A DNA stretch of 64,000 nucleotides from JAFKKS01 sp050187875 (GCA_050187875.1 JBFWXB010000012.1:1-64000); one strand, 5' to 3'; shown: positions 43,399 to 52,685, numbered from the stretch's first letter. Program-made: numbers and translations. Notes: generated by a model from the sequence alone, not told the origin.

Positions 43399-45066
43399 AT
43401 GTCTGGCAAACGCGCGTTCCTGGAACTCTTGAAGCAGGAAGGCGTGGACGTTCTTTTCGGCAATCCGGGAACGACCGAACTCCCGCTGATGGACGCGCTC
43501 GCCGTCTATGGCGACCTGCGTTACGTGCTGGCGCTGCAGGAAGCGGCGGTCATGGCGATGGCTGACGGCTATGCCCAGGCGTCCGGCAAGTGCGCCGTCG
43601 TCAACCTCCACGTCGCACCGGGGCTTGGGAATGCGATGGGCATGCTCTACGACGCCAAGAAGGCGGCGTCGCCGATCCTGATCACGGCGGGCCAGCACGA
43701 GCAGACCTTCAACGTGACCGAGCCGATCCTTTGGGACGACTTGCCGACGATCGCGCGGCCGCTCGTCAAATGGTCGAGCGAAGTGCATCGCCTGGCTGAT
43801 CTCCCGCGCATGGTGCATCGCGCGATCAAGACCGCGCTGGCGCCGCCGACCGGGCCGGTGTTCCTCTCGCTTCCGGGCGACATTCTCAACGCGGAGGCGG
43901 ATGTCGACCTCCTCGCGCCATCGCGGGTCGCGCCGCGGCTGCGTGGCGATCGCGAGGCGATCGAGCAAGCCGCTGCTCTGCTCGCCGCGGCCGAGCGGCC
44001 GATGATCATGGCTGGCGACAGCGCCGCCCAATCGCACGCGCATGCCGAACTGGTTATGCTCGCTGAGCTTCTTGGCGCGCCGGTTTATTGTGAGTTCGTC
44101 TCGAACACGGCATCGTTCCCGACCAGCCATCCGCTGTTCCGCGGCGCCGTCACCCGCCTGGTGCCCAATCTGCGGCAGCTTCTGGAGCAGCACGACGTCT
44201 TGCTCTCCGTCGGCGCTGACCTGTTCACGCTGTCGCTGCCCTCACCGATGGAGCCGATCCCCGAGGGGCTTTCGATCATCCACCTCGACAGTGACCCGTG
44301 GGAGCTTGGCAAGAACTACCCGACGGCCGCGGCGATCCTTGCCGATCCGAAGGCGAGCTTGCCGGAGATCACCGCGCTGACGCAGGAGCGCATGTCGAGC
44401 GGCGCGCGGGCGAAGGCGCGCGAGCGCTTCGAAGCGACGAAGCAAGCCGCAGCCAGGGAGCGCGACGCACTCACCGCGAAGGCCAGGCAACTGGCGGACG
44501 TGACGCCGATCCAGCCGTTGCCGCTTCTCCACGCGATCGGCCAGACGCTGCCGCGCGACGCTGTCGTGATCGAGGAAATCCTCTCCTCATCGCCAGGCAT
44601 CCGGCAGATGATCACAAGCGATGATCCGCAGAGCTATTTCGGCCTGCGCGGCGGTGGCATTGGCTGGGGGCTGCCCGCGGCAATCGGCATCAAAATCGCG
44701 CTGCCGAACCGCCCCGTTGTCGCGCTCGTCGGTGACGGGAGCGCGATGTACACGATCCAGGCGCTCTGGACCGCGGCGCACCAGAAGCTCGACATCGTCT
44801 TCGTCATCTTCAACAACTCGTCCTATCGTATCCTCAAGCAGCGCGTTCACGCGATGCGCGGCCATGCTGCGCAGCAGGACCTTTATGTCGGCATGGAACT
44901 CAACGATCCGGCGGTCGATTTCGTTTCGCTGGCGAAGTCGCTTGGCGTTGCGGCGCAGCGCGCGACCACGATCGCGGAGGCGATGGACCTCCTGAAGACG
45001 GCAATCGGCAGCGGCGGCGCGCATTTGATCGACGTCACGCTCGATCGCGCTTTCAAGCCCGTCTGA
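43399..45066 (+). CDS. ThDP-dependent decarboxylase, benzoylformate decarboxylase-like
   Basis: A 555-residue enzyme with the three-domain ThDP layout. The catalytic Glu is in LALQEAAVMAMADGYAQASG. The segment NLHVAPGLGNAMG keeps the active-site His of benzoylformate decarboxylase; the Ser26 position of that enzyme (NPGSNELP) is Thr here (NPGTTELP). The ThDP-binding motif GDGSAMYTIQALWTAA...NNSSYRIL closes it. It should decarboxylate a 2-oxo acid. The start is uncertain: ATG 43399 or TTG 43390, the latter closer to GGGAGGG. It is 14 bases before a CoA-transferase gene, so the two act together. Confidence 0.85.
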   Translation: MSGKRAFLELLKQEGVDVLFGNPGTTELPLMDALAVYGDLRYVLALQEAAVMAMADGYAQASGKCAVVNLHVAPGLGNAMGMLYDAKKAASPILITAGQHEQTFNVTEPILWDDLPTIARPLVKWSSEVHRLADLPRMVHRAIKTALAPPTGPVFLSLPGDILNAEADVDLLAPSRVAPRLRGDREAIEQAAALLAAAERPMIMAGDSAAQSHAHAELVMLAELLGAPVYCEFVSNTASFPTSHPLFRGAVTRLVPNLRQLLEQHDVLLSVGADLFTLSLPSPMEPIPEGLSIIHLDSDPWELGKNYPTAAAILADPKASLPEITALTQERMSSGARAKARERFEATKQAAARERDALTAKARQLADVTPIQPLPLLHAIGQTLPRDAVVIEEILSSSPGIRQMITSDDPQSYFGLRGGGIGWGLPAAIGIKIALPNRPVVALVGDGSAMYTIQALWTAAHQKLDIVFVIFNNSSYRILKQRVHAMRGHAAQQDLYVGMELNDPAVDFVSLAKSLGVAAQRATTIAEAMDLLKTAIGSGGAHLIDVTLDRAFKPV

Positions 45067-45080
45067 GAGCGCGAGGAAAA

Positions 45081-46352
45081 ATGGCACAGCCATTGAACGA
45101 CAAGAACGCAGCGACGCTGCCGCTCGAGGGATTGCGGATCATTGATCTAACGACGGTGATCATGGGACCTTACGCGACACAGACGCTTGCGGACCATGGC
45201 GCCGACGTCATCAAGGTCGAGCCGCCGGATGGCGACGTGATGCGCAACGGCGTGCCGATGCGCAACCCGCGCATGGGTGCGCTCTCGCTCCTGCTCAATC
45301 GCAACAAACGAAGCGTCGTCCTCGACCTCAAGAAGGAAGCCGGGCGCCTCGCGCTGCTGCGCTTATGCGTGCGCGCCGATGTGCTGATCAGCAATGTCCG
45401 GCCGGCGGCGATGCGTCGCCTGCGGCTTGGCGACGACGACGTGCGTGCCGTCAATCCGAAGATCATCAATGTGTCGCTGGTCGGCTATGGGCAGTCGGGG
45501 CCTTATGCGGCGCGGCCCGCTTACGACGATCTCATTCAGGGTATCTCTGGCGTCGGCTCGCTCTTCGAGCGCTCCGGCAGCGACGAGCCGCGCTATGTGC
45601 CGTTTGCGATCAGTGATCGCATCGTCGCGCTTGCGGCAGCGCATGCGGTTCTCGCCGCGGTCATCCAGCGCGATCGCACGGGACAGGGCGTCTCGGTCGA
45701 AGTCCCAATGTTCGAGACGATGGCGCAGTTCGTCCTCGGCGACCACTTCGCCGGTCGCGTCTTCGAGCCCGACCTCGGACCGACCGGCTATAACCGCTAT
45801 CTCACTGCGAACCGCAAGCCGTACCGCACGAGCGACGGCTATATCTGCGTGCTGATCTACATGGAAAAGCACTGGCGCGGCTTCATGGAGTCGCTCGGCC
45901 GGCTCGACCAGATGCTGTCCAATCCGCGCATGGCAACGCATGCGGCGCGCGCGAAGCATTATCACGAAGCCTATGGCATGATCGCCGACATCCTGCTGAC
46001 GCGAACGACTGCGGAGTGGCTTGAACTTTTCGAGCGCCTCGATATTCCCTGCGTTCCGCTCAACAGCCTCGACGACGTGATCGACGACGCGCATCTCGAT
46101 GCTGTCGGCTTCTTCGAAACGCGCAAGCATCCGACCGAAGGGACGGTGCGCTACACTGGCGTCGCCAACCGATGGAATGGCGAGCGCATCGCCATCCGCC
46201 GCGATGCGCCGCAGGTTGGCGAGCACAGCGCGGAGATTTTGCGGGAGGCGGGCTTTTCCGCCGACGAGATCGCGAGGATGGCGGCGGAGGGCGTGACGGC
46301 GGAACCAGCCGCGCGGTCATCAGCGGAGAAACGCAAGAGCGGCGTTCGCTAG
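45081..46352 (+). CDS. CaiB/BaiF family III CoA-transferase
   Basis: A 423-residue family III CoA-transferase. The N terminus LEGLRIIDLTTVIMGPYATQTLADHGADVIKVEPPDGD is diagnostic; LNRNKRSVVLDLKKEAGR and the catalytic-Asp region PAYDDLIQGISG follow. It moves CoA between carboxylic acids. As it is joined to a BFD-like decarboxylase, it may activate the acid before, or the product after, decarboxylation and oxidation. The C-terminal 25 residues are low complexity. Confidence 0.9.
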   Translation: MAQPLNDKNAATLPLEGLRIIDLTTVIMGPYATQTLADHGADVIKVEPPDGDVMRNGVPMRNPRMGALSLLLNRNKRSVVLDLKKEAGRLALLRLCVRADVLISNVRPAAMRRLRLGDDDVRAVNPKIINVSLVGYGQSGPYAARPAYDDLIQGISGVGSLFERSGSDEPRYVPFAISDRIVALAAAHAVLAAVIQRDRTGQGVSVEVPMFETMAQFVLGDHFAGRVFEPDLGPTGYNRYLTANRKPYRTSDGYICVLIYMEKHWRGFMESLGRLDQMLSNPRMATHAARAKHYHEAYGMIADILLTRTTAEWLELFERLDIPCVPLNSLDDVIDDAHLDAVGFFETRKHPTEGTVRYTGVANRWNGERIAIRRDAPQVGEHSAEILREAGFSADEIARMAAEGVTAEPAARSSAEKRKSGVR

Positions 46353-46379
46353 AGTGCGGAGTGAGGGAGCGCCGGCGTT

Positions 46380-46497
46380 CTTCTTCCTCCCCCTGGGAGG
46401 GGGGCGCGGGGTGGGGGTCATTTTTTTATTTGTCGCCCACGATCCCCACCCCGGATCGCTTCGCGATCCGACCTCTCTTTTCAAGGGGAGGTGAAGA
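46380..46497. repeat. Long palindromic intergenic repeat, family B copy 2
   Basis: The left part CCTCCCCCTGGGAGGGGGGCGCGGGG-TGGGGGTCA and the right part TGATC/GATCCCCACCCC...CAAGGGGAGGTG form an imperfect long hairpin that spans about 118 bases, with an A/T-rich tip (TTTTTTTATTTG). The organisation resembles 31-164, including the TCGCTTCGCGA minihairpin before the right arm. It lies between the convergent CoA-transferase and Lrp genes. Confidence 0.7.
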
Positions 46498-46503
46498 GAC
46501 ACA

Positions 46504-46965
46504 TCACTCCGCGTACTGCGTTGGCAGTGCGGTCGTGTATTTGATGCACTCCATCGCGAAGTTCGAGCTCACATCGAAGAGGTCCGCGACCTTGATCAGC
46601 CGCTGATAGACGCGGTCATAGGCGGCGATGTCGGGCACGACGACACGCAGCAGATAATCGGTCTCGCCGCTCATGCGGTAGAATTCCACGACCTCGGCAA
46701 TCTTGCGGACTTCGCGGCAGAAGCGCTCGGCCCATTGGGCGTTGTGCTGATTGGTGCGCACGGCGACGAAGACGGTGACGCCGACATTCATTTTGGCCGG
46801 ATCGAGCAGCGCGACACGCGCCTTGATCACGCCCGACGCTTCGAGCTTCTGGATGCGCCGCCAGCAGGGCGAGTTGGAGAGGCCGGCTTGGCGGGCGATC
46901 TCCTCGATCGGCATCGCCGAATCAGACTGGAGACAGGCCAGGATTTTTCGATCGATGGCATCCAT
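46504..46965 (-). CDS. Lrp/AsnC family transcriptional regulator
   Basis: A 153-residue regulator: N-terminal helix-turn-helix (MDAIDRKILACLQSDSAMPIEEIARQAGLSNSPCWRRIQKLEASGVI) and C-terminal RAM ligand-binding domain (GETDYLLRVVVPDIAAYDRVYQRLI). ATG 46965 is used; the longer in-frame form has no support. The next gene (47,101) is divergent with a 135-base gap that could hold its operator. The effector is probably an amino acid. Confidence 0.93.
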   Translation of the reverse strand: MDAIDRKILACLQSDSAMPIEEIARQAGLSNSPCWRRIQKLEASGVIKARVALLDPAKMNVGVTVFVAVRTNQHNAQWAERFCREVRKIAEVVEFYRMSGETDYLLRVVVPDIAAYDRVYQRLIKVADLFDVSSNFAMECIKYTTALPTQYAE

Positions 46966-47100
46966 GGAAATGGATTTTCTTAACGCTGAACTTTGGGGAA
47001 TGAGCTTGCGCAAATGTGGAGGTTTACGCCCGAAATTGCAAATTTACCGCGCGCCAGCGGTGCGAACCTTGCGGCAGACGTCACACAAGCGAGGTTCGCC

Positions 47101-47346
47101 ATGAAAGCCTTCACGGAACACCCCCAGTCTGTCGGCGAGACCTATTTCGAGCACATGGGATCGGCCTTCGGCTTCGGCATCCGCATGCTCGGTGGCGGAA
47201 TGGCCTGCCTCATGCACGGCATTTTCCCCTTCCTGTTCACCAAGACCGGGTCATCGACGATCGCGCTTCTGCACGACCGGATGATCGCGAACCGTGTGAA
47301 GCATTCCGCTCCGCGTGGTCTGGCGCAGGGCCAGAACGCCTCTTAA
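47101..47346 (+). CDS. DUF6356 family small protein
   Basis: An 81-residue protein. FTEHPQSVGETYFEHMGSAFGFG at the N terminus and GMACLMHGIFPFLFTKTGSSTIALLHDRM match DUF6356 by eye. The second half has one hydrophobic segment (about residues 32-48), so it is probably membrane associated. It is divergent from the Lrp gene. Function is unknown. Confidence 0.75.
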   Translation: MKAFTEHPQSVGETYFEHMGSAFGFGIRMLGGGMACLMHGIFPFLFTKTGSSTIALLHDRMIANRVKHSAPRGLAQGQNAS

Positions 47347-47463
47347 CTGCGCTTGACGGAGCGCGCGGCGTCGGCCAAGTCCGGTGTATGAAGAGGGCGG
47401 TCGCTTCGAGGCGGCCGCCCGTGTTTTATGGCCATACGGCTTAGCCCAAGAATCTGTGAGCGC

Positions 47464-48471
47464 ATGAAGGCAATCGTTTTTCATCAGCACGGCGGCGTCG
47501 ACCAGCTCCGCTACGAGGATTTTCCGGACCCGGAGGTCGGCCCGGAGGATGTCCTCATCCGCGTCCGCGCGGTGTCGTTGAACGGGTTCGACCCGATGAT
47601 CCTCAACGGCATCCCGGGCTTGAAGACACCGATGCCGATGATCCCTGGCGCCGATTTCGCCGGCGAGATCGTGGCGATGGGAAGCGCTGTCGACCAAAAC
47701 CGATGGAAGGTCGGCCAGCGCGTCGCCACGGTGCCGTTGCGCCCCGGCGCCGGCATGATGGGCGAGACGCTGCGGGGCGCGGCGTGCGAGCTCTGCGCGG
47801 TGCCGCAATCGGTGCTGCTGCCGATGCCCGATGCCGTGTCGTTCGTCGACGCGGCTTGCCTGCCGACGGCTTACGGCACGGCGCTACGCATGATGCACAC
47901 GCGTGGCAAAGTGAAGCGGGGAGACAAGGTGCTCATCCTTGGCGCCACGGGCGGCGTCGGCACTTGCTGCGTGCAGCTCGCGAAGCTCGCCGGGGCCGAG
48001 GTCGTCGCCTGCGCGAGCTCGGCGGAGAAGGCGGAGAAACTTAAGTCGATCGGCGCCGACCACGTGGTGAATACTTCCACGCAGGACTACGTGAAGGAGG
48101 TGATCCGTCTCTACGGCAAGCCGCGCGTCTGGGGCGAGAGCGGCGGCGTCGACATGATCATCAACTATACCGGCGGCAACACCTGGGCCGAATGCTTCCG
48201 CGCGCTCAAGCGCGACGGCCGGCTCCTGACCTGCGGCGCGACCGCGGGCTATGCACCGCCGACCGATATCCGCTACATCTGGTCTTTCGAGTTCAATATC
48301 ATCGGCTCCAATGGCTGGACGCCGCAGGATCAGATCGAACTGCTCGACATGGTGGCGGACGGACGGATCAAACCGGTGCTGCATTCGGTGCGACCGCTGC
48401 GCGAATTCGCGATCTCGCTGCAGGAGCTCATCGACCGGAAGGTATTCGGCAAGGCCGTTCTCGAGCCATGA
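47464..48471 (+). CDS. Zinc-binding dehydrogenase / quinone oxidoreductase-like MDR protein
   Basis: A 335-residue MDR protein. It has the N-terminal GroES-like part (MKAIVFHQHGGVDQLRYEDFPDPEVGPEDVLIRV), the IPGADFAGEIVAMG segment and the cofactor motif LGATGGVGTCCVQLAKLAGAEVV. It lacks the structural-zinc Cys cluster seen in adhXL. It probably reduces an enone or oxidises an alcohol with NADP(H). It overlaps the thioesterase gene by four bases and begins a co-directional run to 52,508. Confidence 0.88.
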   Translation: MKAIVFHQHGGVDQLRYEDFPDPEVGPEDVLIRVRAVSLNGFDPMILNGIPGLKTPMPMIPGADFAGEIVAMGSAVDQNRWKVGQRVATVPLRPGAGMMGETLRGAACELCAVPQSVLLPMPDAVSFVDAACLPTAYGTALRMMHTRGKVKRGDKVLILGATGGVGTCCVQLAKLAGAEVVACASSAEKAEKLKSIGADHVVNTSTQDYVKEVIRLYGKPRVWGESGGVDMIINYTGGNTWAECFRALKRDGRLLTCGATAGYAPPTDIRYIWSFEFNIIGSNGWTPQDQIELLDMVADGRIKPVLHSVRPLREFAISLQELIDRKVFGKAVLEP

Positions 48472-48905
48472 GCACCAAGCCTGCCGCCAAGGCCCCGATG
48501 CCGATCGCCGAGATGCAGGCGATCATGGACAGTTCGCCCTTCATCCGTTTCTACGGCATGCGCATCGTGTCCGCCGACCCGCAAAGCGCTACGGTTGTGG
48601 TGGAGATGCCCTTGCGACCTGAATTAGAGCGTCTGCCGGGCACCGGACAGTGGCATGGCGGCGCGCTGTCAGGCTTTATTGATACGGTCGGCGATTTCGC
48701 GCTCGTGATGATTATCGGCGCGCCTTTGCCGACAATCAATTTCCGTGTCGACTATCTGCGGCCGGCGACCACGGCGACCCTGACCGCGACGGCGCGGGTG
48801 CGCCGCTCGGGCCGCACCGTCGGCGTGGTCGATATCGACGTCGAGGATAGCGAAAAGCGCCTTATCGCCGTTGGCCGCGGGTGCTATGGCACGCAGCCAG
48901 GTTGA
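48468..48905 (+). CDS. PaaI-type hot-dog thioesterase
   Basis: A 145-residue hot-dog thioesterase. The motif GTGQWHGGALSGFIDTVGDFALVM, with the catalytic Asp near the end, is typical of PaaI/YdiI-type enzymes; LPTINFRVDYLRPATTATLTATARV follows. It would hydrolyse an acyl-CoA. ATG 48468 overlaps the stop of the upstream oxidoreductase gene, indicating coupling. Confidence 0.9.
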   Translation: MSTKPAAKAPMPIAEMQAIMDSSPFIRFYGMRIVSADPQSATVVVEMPLRPELERLPGTGQWHGGALSGFIDTVGDFALVMIIGAPLPTINFRVDYLRPATTATLTATARVRRSGRTVGVVDIDVEDSEKRLIAVGRGCYGTQPG

Positions 48906-48972
48906 TGCACAGATGAGCATCGGCGCTGCGCCGTGAGGCCGGCTTGATGAAGGGGTTGAGGAGATGACGACG

Positions 48973-50187
48973 ATGAAGATCGCAACCGCCGGCTTCATGG
49001 CCGGTTTTATCCTCGCGCTGGCCGGCCCGGCCGCAGCCCAAAGCGGAGGCCCCAATGATCGCATCCGCATCGGCGTGCTGACCGACATGTCGGGCGCCTT
49101 CGCCGACATCTCCGGCCCCGGCGCGGCCGAAGCGACGAAGATGGCGGTCGAAGATTTCGGCGGGAAGGTGCTCGGCAAACCGATCGAGGTCCTCGTCGCG
49201 GACCACCAGAACAAGCCGGACGTCGGCTCCGGCATCGCCCGCAAGTGGCTCGACACCGAGGGTGTCGTCATGATCCAGGACCTCGGCAGCTCCGCCGTCG
49301 CGCTTGCCGTCATGAATCTGGTTGTCGACAAGGATCGCATCGCGCTGGTCAACGGCGCGAGCAGCTCCGTCATCACCAACGAGAAGTGCACGCCGAACAG
49401 CGTGCACTACACGTGGGACACCTATTCTTTCGCAACGGCAACGGCGAAAGCCGTGGTGAAGCGCGGCGGCGACACGTGGTTCTTCCTCACGGTGGACTAC
49501 GCCTTCGGTCATGCGCTCGCGCATGACGCGGCGGAGGCGGTGAAGAAGTCCGGCGGCAAGGTCCTCGGCGAAGTTCGCCATCCGCTCAACACGCCGGATT
49601 TCTCCTCCTTCCTCCTGCAGGCGCAAAGCTCCAAGGCCAAGGTCATCGGTATCGCCAACGCCGGCGCCGACGCGATCAACACCATCAAGGCGGTGAGCGA
49701 GTTCGGCATCACCAAGTCCGGCCAGCAGATCGCGGCGCTCAGCCTCAATCTCAACGACACGGCGGCGCTTGGCTTGGAAACGGCACAGGGCCTCCTCTTC
49801 ACCGAAGCGTTCTACTGGGACATGAATGACGAGACCCGCGCGTGGTCGAAGCGCTTCTTCGAGCGCTTCAAGAAGATGCCGACGTCAACCCAGGCCGGCA
49901 ATTACTCTTCGACGATGCATTATCTCCAAGCGGTGAAGGCAGCGGGCACGACTGACGCGAAGCCCGTGATGGCGAAGATGCGCGAAATGCCGGTCAACGA
50001 CTTCTTCGCAAAGAACGGTCACATCCGCATCGACGGCCGCTTCATCCACGACATGTATCTGATGCAGGTCAAGAAGCCGTCCGAATCGAAGGGCGCGTGG
50101 GACTTCTACAATCTGCTCGAGACGATCCCGGGCGATCAGGCTTTTCGTCCGCTGTCGGAAAGCGTGTGCCCGCTCGTCAAGCATTGA
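48973..50187 (+). CDS. ABC transporter substrate-binding protein (LivK family, branched-chain amino acid/aromatic type)
   Basis: A 404-residue type I periplasmic binding protein with signal peptide (FILALAGPAAAQS). RIRIGVLTDMSGAFADISGPGAAEATKMAVEDFGG is the mature N terminus; VMIQDLGSSAVALAVMNLVVDKDRIALVNGASSS follows. ATG 48973 has GAGGAG at a good distance; ATG 48964 would touch it. No permease or ATPase gene is nearby. Family members bind amino acids, urea or aromatic acids; the neighbours suggest a carboxylic acid. Confidence 0.9.
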   Translation: MKIATAGFMAGFILALAGPAAAQSGGPNDRIRIGVLTDMSGAFADISGPGAAEATKMAVEDFGGKVLGKPIEVLVADHQNKPDVGSGIARKWLDTEGVVMIQDLGSSAVALAVMNLVVDKDRIALVNGASSSVITNEKCTPNSVHYTWDTYSFATATAKAVVKRGGDTWFFLTVDYAFGHALAHDAAEAVKKSGGKVLGEVRHPLNTPDFSSFLLQAQSSKAKVIGIANAGADAINTIKAVSEFGITKSGQQIAALSLNLNDTAALGLETAQGLLFTEAFYWDMNDETRAWSKRFFERFKKMPTSTQAGNYSSTMHYLQAVKAAGTTDAKPVMAKMREMPVNDFFAKNGHIRIDGRFIHDMYLMQVKKPSESKGAWDFYNLLETIPGDQAFRPLSESVCPLVKH

Positions 50188-50204
50188 GCGGCCGCGAATC
50201 CGTC

Positions 50205-51728
50205 ATGGGCGCCAATCTCGGCGACATGCTCGATGCCGGGCAGACGCCTGACAAGATCGTTCTCATCGAGGCGGGAGCGGACGGCGCGACGACGTGCCGT
50301 TCCTACACCGCGCGCCAACTCGACGACCTGATCAATGCCGTCGCGCGCGGGCTTCTCAAGCACGGGCTTCGCCGCGGCGACGCCGTTGGCATCCTGTCGC
50401 TCAATCGCTCCGAATACGTGGCGGTCTATTTCGGTGCGATGCGCGCCGGCTTGATTGCCGTGCCGGTGAATTGGAAGCTGCCCGCTGACACGATCGACTA
50501 CATCGCCAAGGATTCGGCGATCAAGCTTTTCTTCGCCGACGCGGAGCGCATGCCGGCTGTTCCTGACGGAATCCCGGCGATCGATTTCGACGCGCGTTCC
50601 TGGGAGGACTTTCTCGATCCCGGCGCGTTCGAGAGCGTCGCGCCGGCGCGCGACGAGATCGCGCAGATTCTCTACACGTCCGGGTCCACCGGCCGGCCGA
50701 AAGGCGTGCCGCTGAGCCACAGCGGGCAGCGCTGGGCCGTGGAGGTGTTCAGCACTGAAGATGTCAGCGCGCACCGCCTCCTCGTCGCGGCGCCGATGTT
50801 CCATATGAACGCGCTCTTCAATTTGAAGTTCGCGTTCCGCAACAACGCTGGCGTCGTGCTGCTGCCGCTCTTTTCGGTCGCGTCCTACATCGCGGCGATC
50901 GAGGCGCACGGCGTGACCTGGATCACCTCGGTGCCGACGATGATCGCGATGATGGCCAAGGAGATCGGCGACCGTCCGCCGCCCGCGGCGTTCAAAAACA
51001 TCACGCGTGTCTATATGGGCTCATCGCCGTTCGGGCAGTCGCTGCTCGACCGGGTGCGCATGCTGTTTCCCAACGCTGTGGTCAGCAACGGCTATGGCAC
51101 AACGGAAGCGGGACCCGCCGTGTTCAGCAAACATCCGGCGGGGATTCCGACGCCGGACCTTTCCATGGGCTACCCGCTGCAAGCGATCGATCTACGCATC
51201 GTCGACGGCGACGGGCGTCCGGTCGAAGGGCCGGGGGAGGGCGTGTTACAGATGCAAACGCCTGCTTTGATGCAAGGCTATCTGCATCTCCCCGAGCAGA
51301 CGGCGCGAGCGATCCGTGACGGCTGGTATCACACCAACGACGTCGTGCGCCGCGACGCGAACGGCTTCTATTTCTTTGTCGGGCGCGCCGACGATATGTT
51401 CGTGTCGGGCGGTGAGAACGTCTATCCGGGCGAAGTCGAGAAGCTGATCGAGCGCAATCCTGGCGTCCAACAGGCGATCGTCGTGCCGGTGCCCGACGAG
51501 ATCAAGCAGGCGCTGCCGTTCGCATTTGTCGTGCGCGAACCGAATGCGGCGGGCGAGGACGTGAGCGAGGACGACATCCGTCAGTGGACGCTCAAGAACG
51601 GCCCCGCCTATCAACATCCGCGCTGGGTCGAGTTCGTCAACGCGATGCCGCTTGCCGGCACGAACAAGATTGATCGCGCTGCGCTCAAAGCGCGCGCCAA
51701 GGACATCGCCAGCGCGGGACGGCGCTGA
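50205..51728 (+). CDS. AMP-dependent acyl-CoA ligase
   Basis: A 507-residue ANL-family ligase. P-loop QILYTSGSTGRPKGVPLSH, SNGYGTTEAGP, YHTNDVVRRDANGFYFFVGRADDMFVSGGENVYP and the late catalytic Lys segment AGTNKIDRAAL are all present. It would turn a carboxylate into the acyl-CoA. ATG 50205 is 17 bases after the LivK-type gene, and the stop touches the SDR start. The substrate is unknown; length and order suggest an aromatic or short/medium-chain acid. Confidence 0.92.
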   Translation: MGANLGDMLDAGQTPDKIVLIEAGADGATTCRSYTARQLDDLINAVARGLLKHGLRRGDAVGILSLNRSEYVAVYFGAMRAGLIAVPVNWKLPADTIDYIAKDSAIKLFFADAERMPAVPDGIPAIDFDARSWEDFLDPGAFESVAPARDEIAQILYTSGSTGRPKGVPLSHSGQRWAVEVFSTEDVSAHRLLVAAPMFHMNALFNLKFAFRNNAGVVLLPLFSVASYIAAIEAHGVTWITSVPTMIAMMAKEIGDRPPPAAFKNITRVYMGSSPFGQSLLDRVRMLFPNAVVSNGYGTTEAGPAVFSKHPAGIPTPDLSMGYPLQAIDLRIVDGDGRPVEGPGEGVLQMQTPALMQGYLHLPEQTARAIRDGWYHTNDVVRRDANGFYFFVGRADDMFVSGGENVYPGEVEKLIERNPGVQQAIVVPVPDEIKQALPFAFVVREPNAAGEDVSEDDIRQWTLKNGPAYQHPRWVEFVNAMPLAGTNKIDRAALKARAKDIASAGRR

Positions 51729-52508
51729 ATGGCCGCTTCGCCCGATCGGGGTTCGCTCGCAGGCAAGACCGCGCTCGTGACGGGCGCAAGCCGCGGCATC
51801 GGCCGCGCCGTGGCGCTCAAGCTCGCGCAAAGGGGTGCCCTTGTCGCGGTGCATTACGGCCACGGCGGCGCCGAGGCAGAGGAGGTTGTGCGCTTCATTG
51901 CGCAGGAGGGCGGCAGCGCTTTCGTGATCGGCGCCGACCTCATGCAGCCGACCTGCGCCAATACGCTCTTCGATGCGCTCGATGCGGAGTTGATTGCTCG
52001 CACCGGCGCGCATGATCTCGATATTCTCGTCAACAATGCCGGGATCGGCCCGCGCGCTTTGATCGAGAACGTGTCCGCCGAGACGCTCGACGCGATCGTT
52101 GCGATCAACCTCAAGGCGCCGTTCCGGATCATCCAGCGGGCGTCGCCGCGGCTCCGCTCAGGCGGGCGCATCATCAATGTCAGTTCGATGGCGACGCAGA
52201 ACGCTTTTCCCGAGCTCGCCGCCTATGTCGCGGCCAAGGCCGGGCTCGAATCGTTGACGTTGTCGCTCGCGCAGCATTTCGGTGCGCGCGGGATCACGGT
52301 GAATGCGGTGCTGCCGGGGGCGACGGCAACGGAGATGAATCCGGCCTTCGTCGACCCGGCGATCGCGCAGCGCGTCGCGGCGTCGACGGCGCTTGGCCGG
52401 GTGGGAACGCCGGGCGATATCGCCGACGTCATCGCCTTCCTCGCGTCGGACGAGGCGCGCTGGATTACGGGCCAGCGGCTGCAGGTGAGCGGCGGGCAGC
52501 GGCTCTAG
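51729..52508 (+). CDS. SDR family oxidoreductase (FabG-like)
   Basis: A 259-residue SDR with the motifs TGASRGIGRAVALKLAQRG, NNAGIGPRALIE, the catalytic-Ser segment INVSSMATQNAFPELAAY and AAYVAAKAGLESL (Tyr-x3-Lys). It starts in the very next base after the ligase stop, so the two are in one operon. A reductase/dehydrogenase step on a hydroxyacyl-CoA is likely. Confidence 0.92.
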   Translation: MAASPDRGSLAGKTALVTGASRGIGRAVALKLAQRGALVAVHYGHGGAEAEEVVRFIAQEGGSAFVIGADLMQPTCANTLFDALDAELIARTGAHDLDILVNNAGIGPRALIENVSAETLDAIVAINLKAPFRIIQRASPRLRSGGRIINVSSMATQNAFPELAAYVAAKAGLESLTLSLAQHFGARGITVNAVLPGATATEMNPAFVDPAIAQRVAASTALGRVGTPGDIADVIAFLASDEARWITGQRLQVSGGQRL

Positions 52509-52538
52509 AGGAACGACGAAGTTTTCTCGATTACGCCG

Positions 52539-52606
52539 CTCGTCCCCGCGAAAGCGGGGACCTAGGCCAAACAAAGTCTGAATTCCCGCTTGCGCGGGAA
52601 TGAGCG
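52539..52606. repeat. Palindromic intergenic repeat, family A copy 5 (short)
   Basis: GTCCCCGCGAAAGCGGGGAC hairpin, a short middle, then ATTCCCGCTTGCGCGGGAAT. Same short form as the copy at 16,403. It lies after the SDR gene. Confidence 0.8.
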
Positions 52607-52685
52607 GAGCAGGGGGGCGATTTAGGCTAAATCACGCGGCTTCGGCGCATCGGCGCGGGGGGATTTCGCCAGCTTGCGCGCCGAC

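Noticed and set aside
43399..46352. Oxalate degradation pair (oxc/frc) reading of the ThDP enzyme and CoA-transferase
   Set aside because: The ThDP protein matches benzoylformate decarboxylase motifs better than oxalyl-CoA decarboxylase, so I do not give oxc/frc names.
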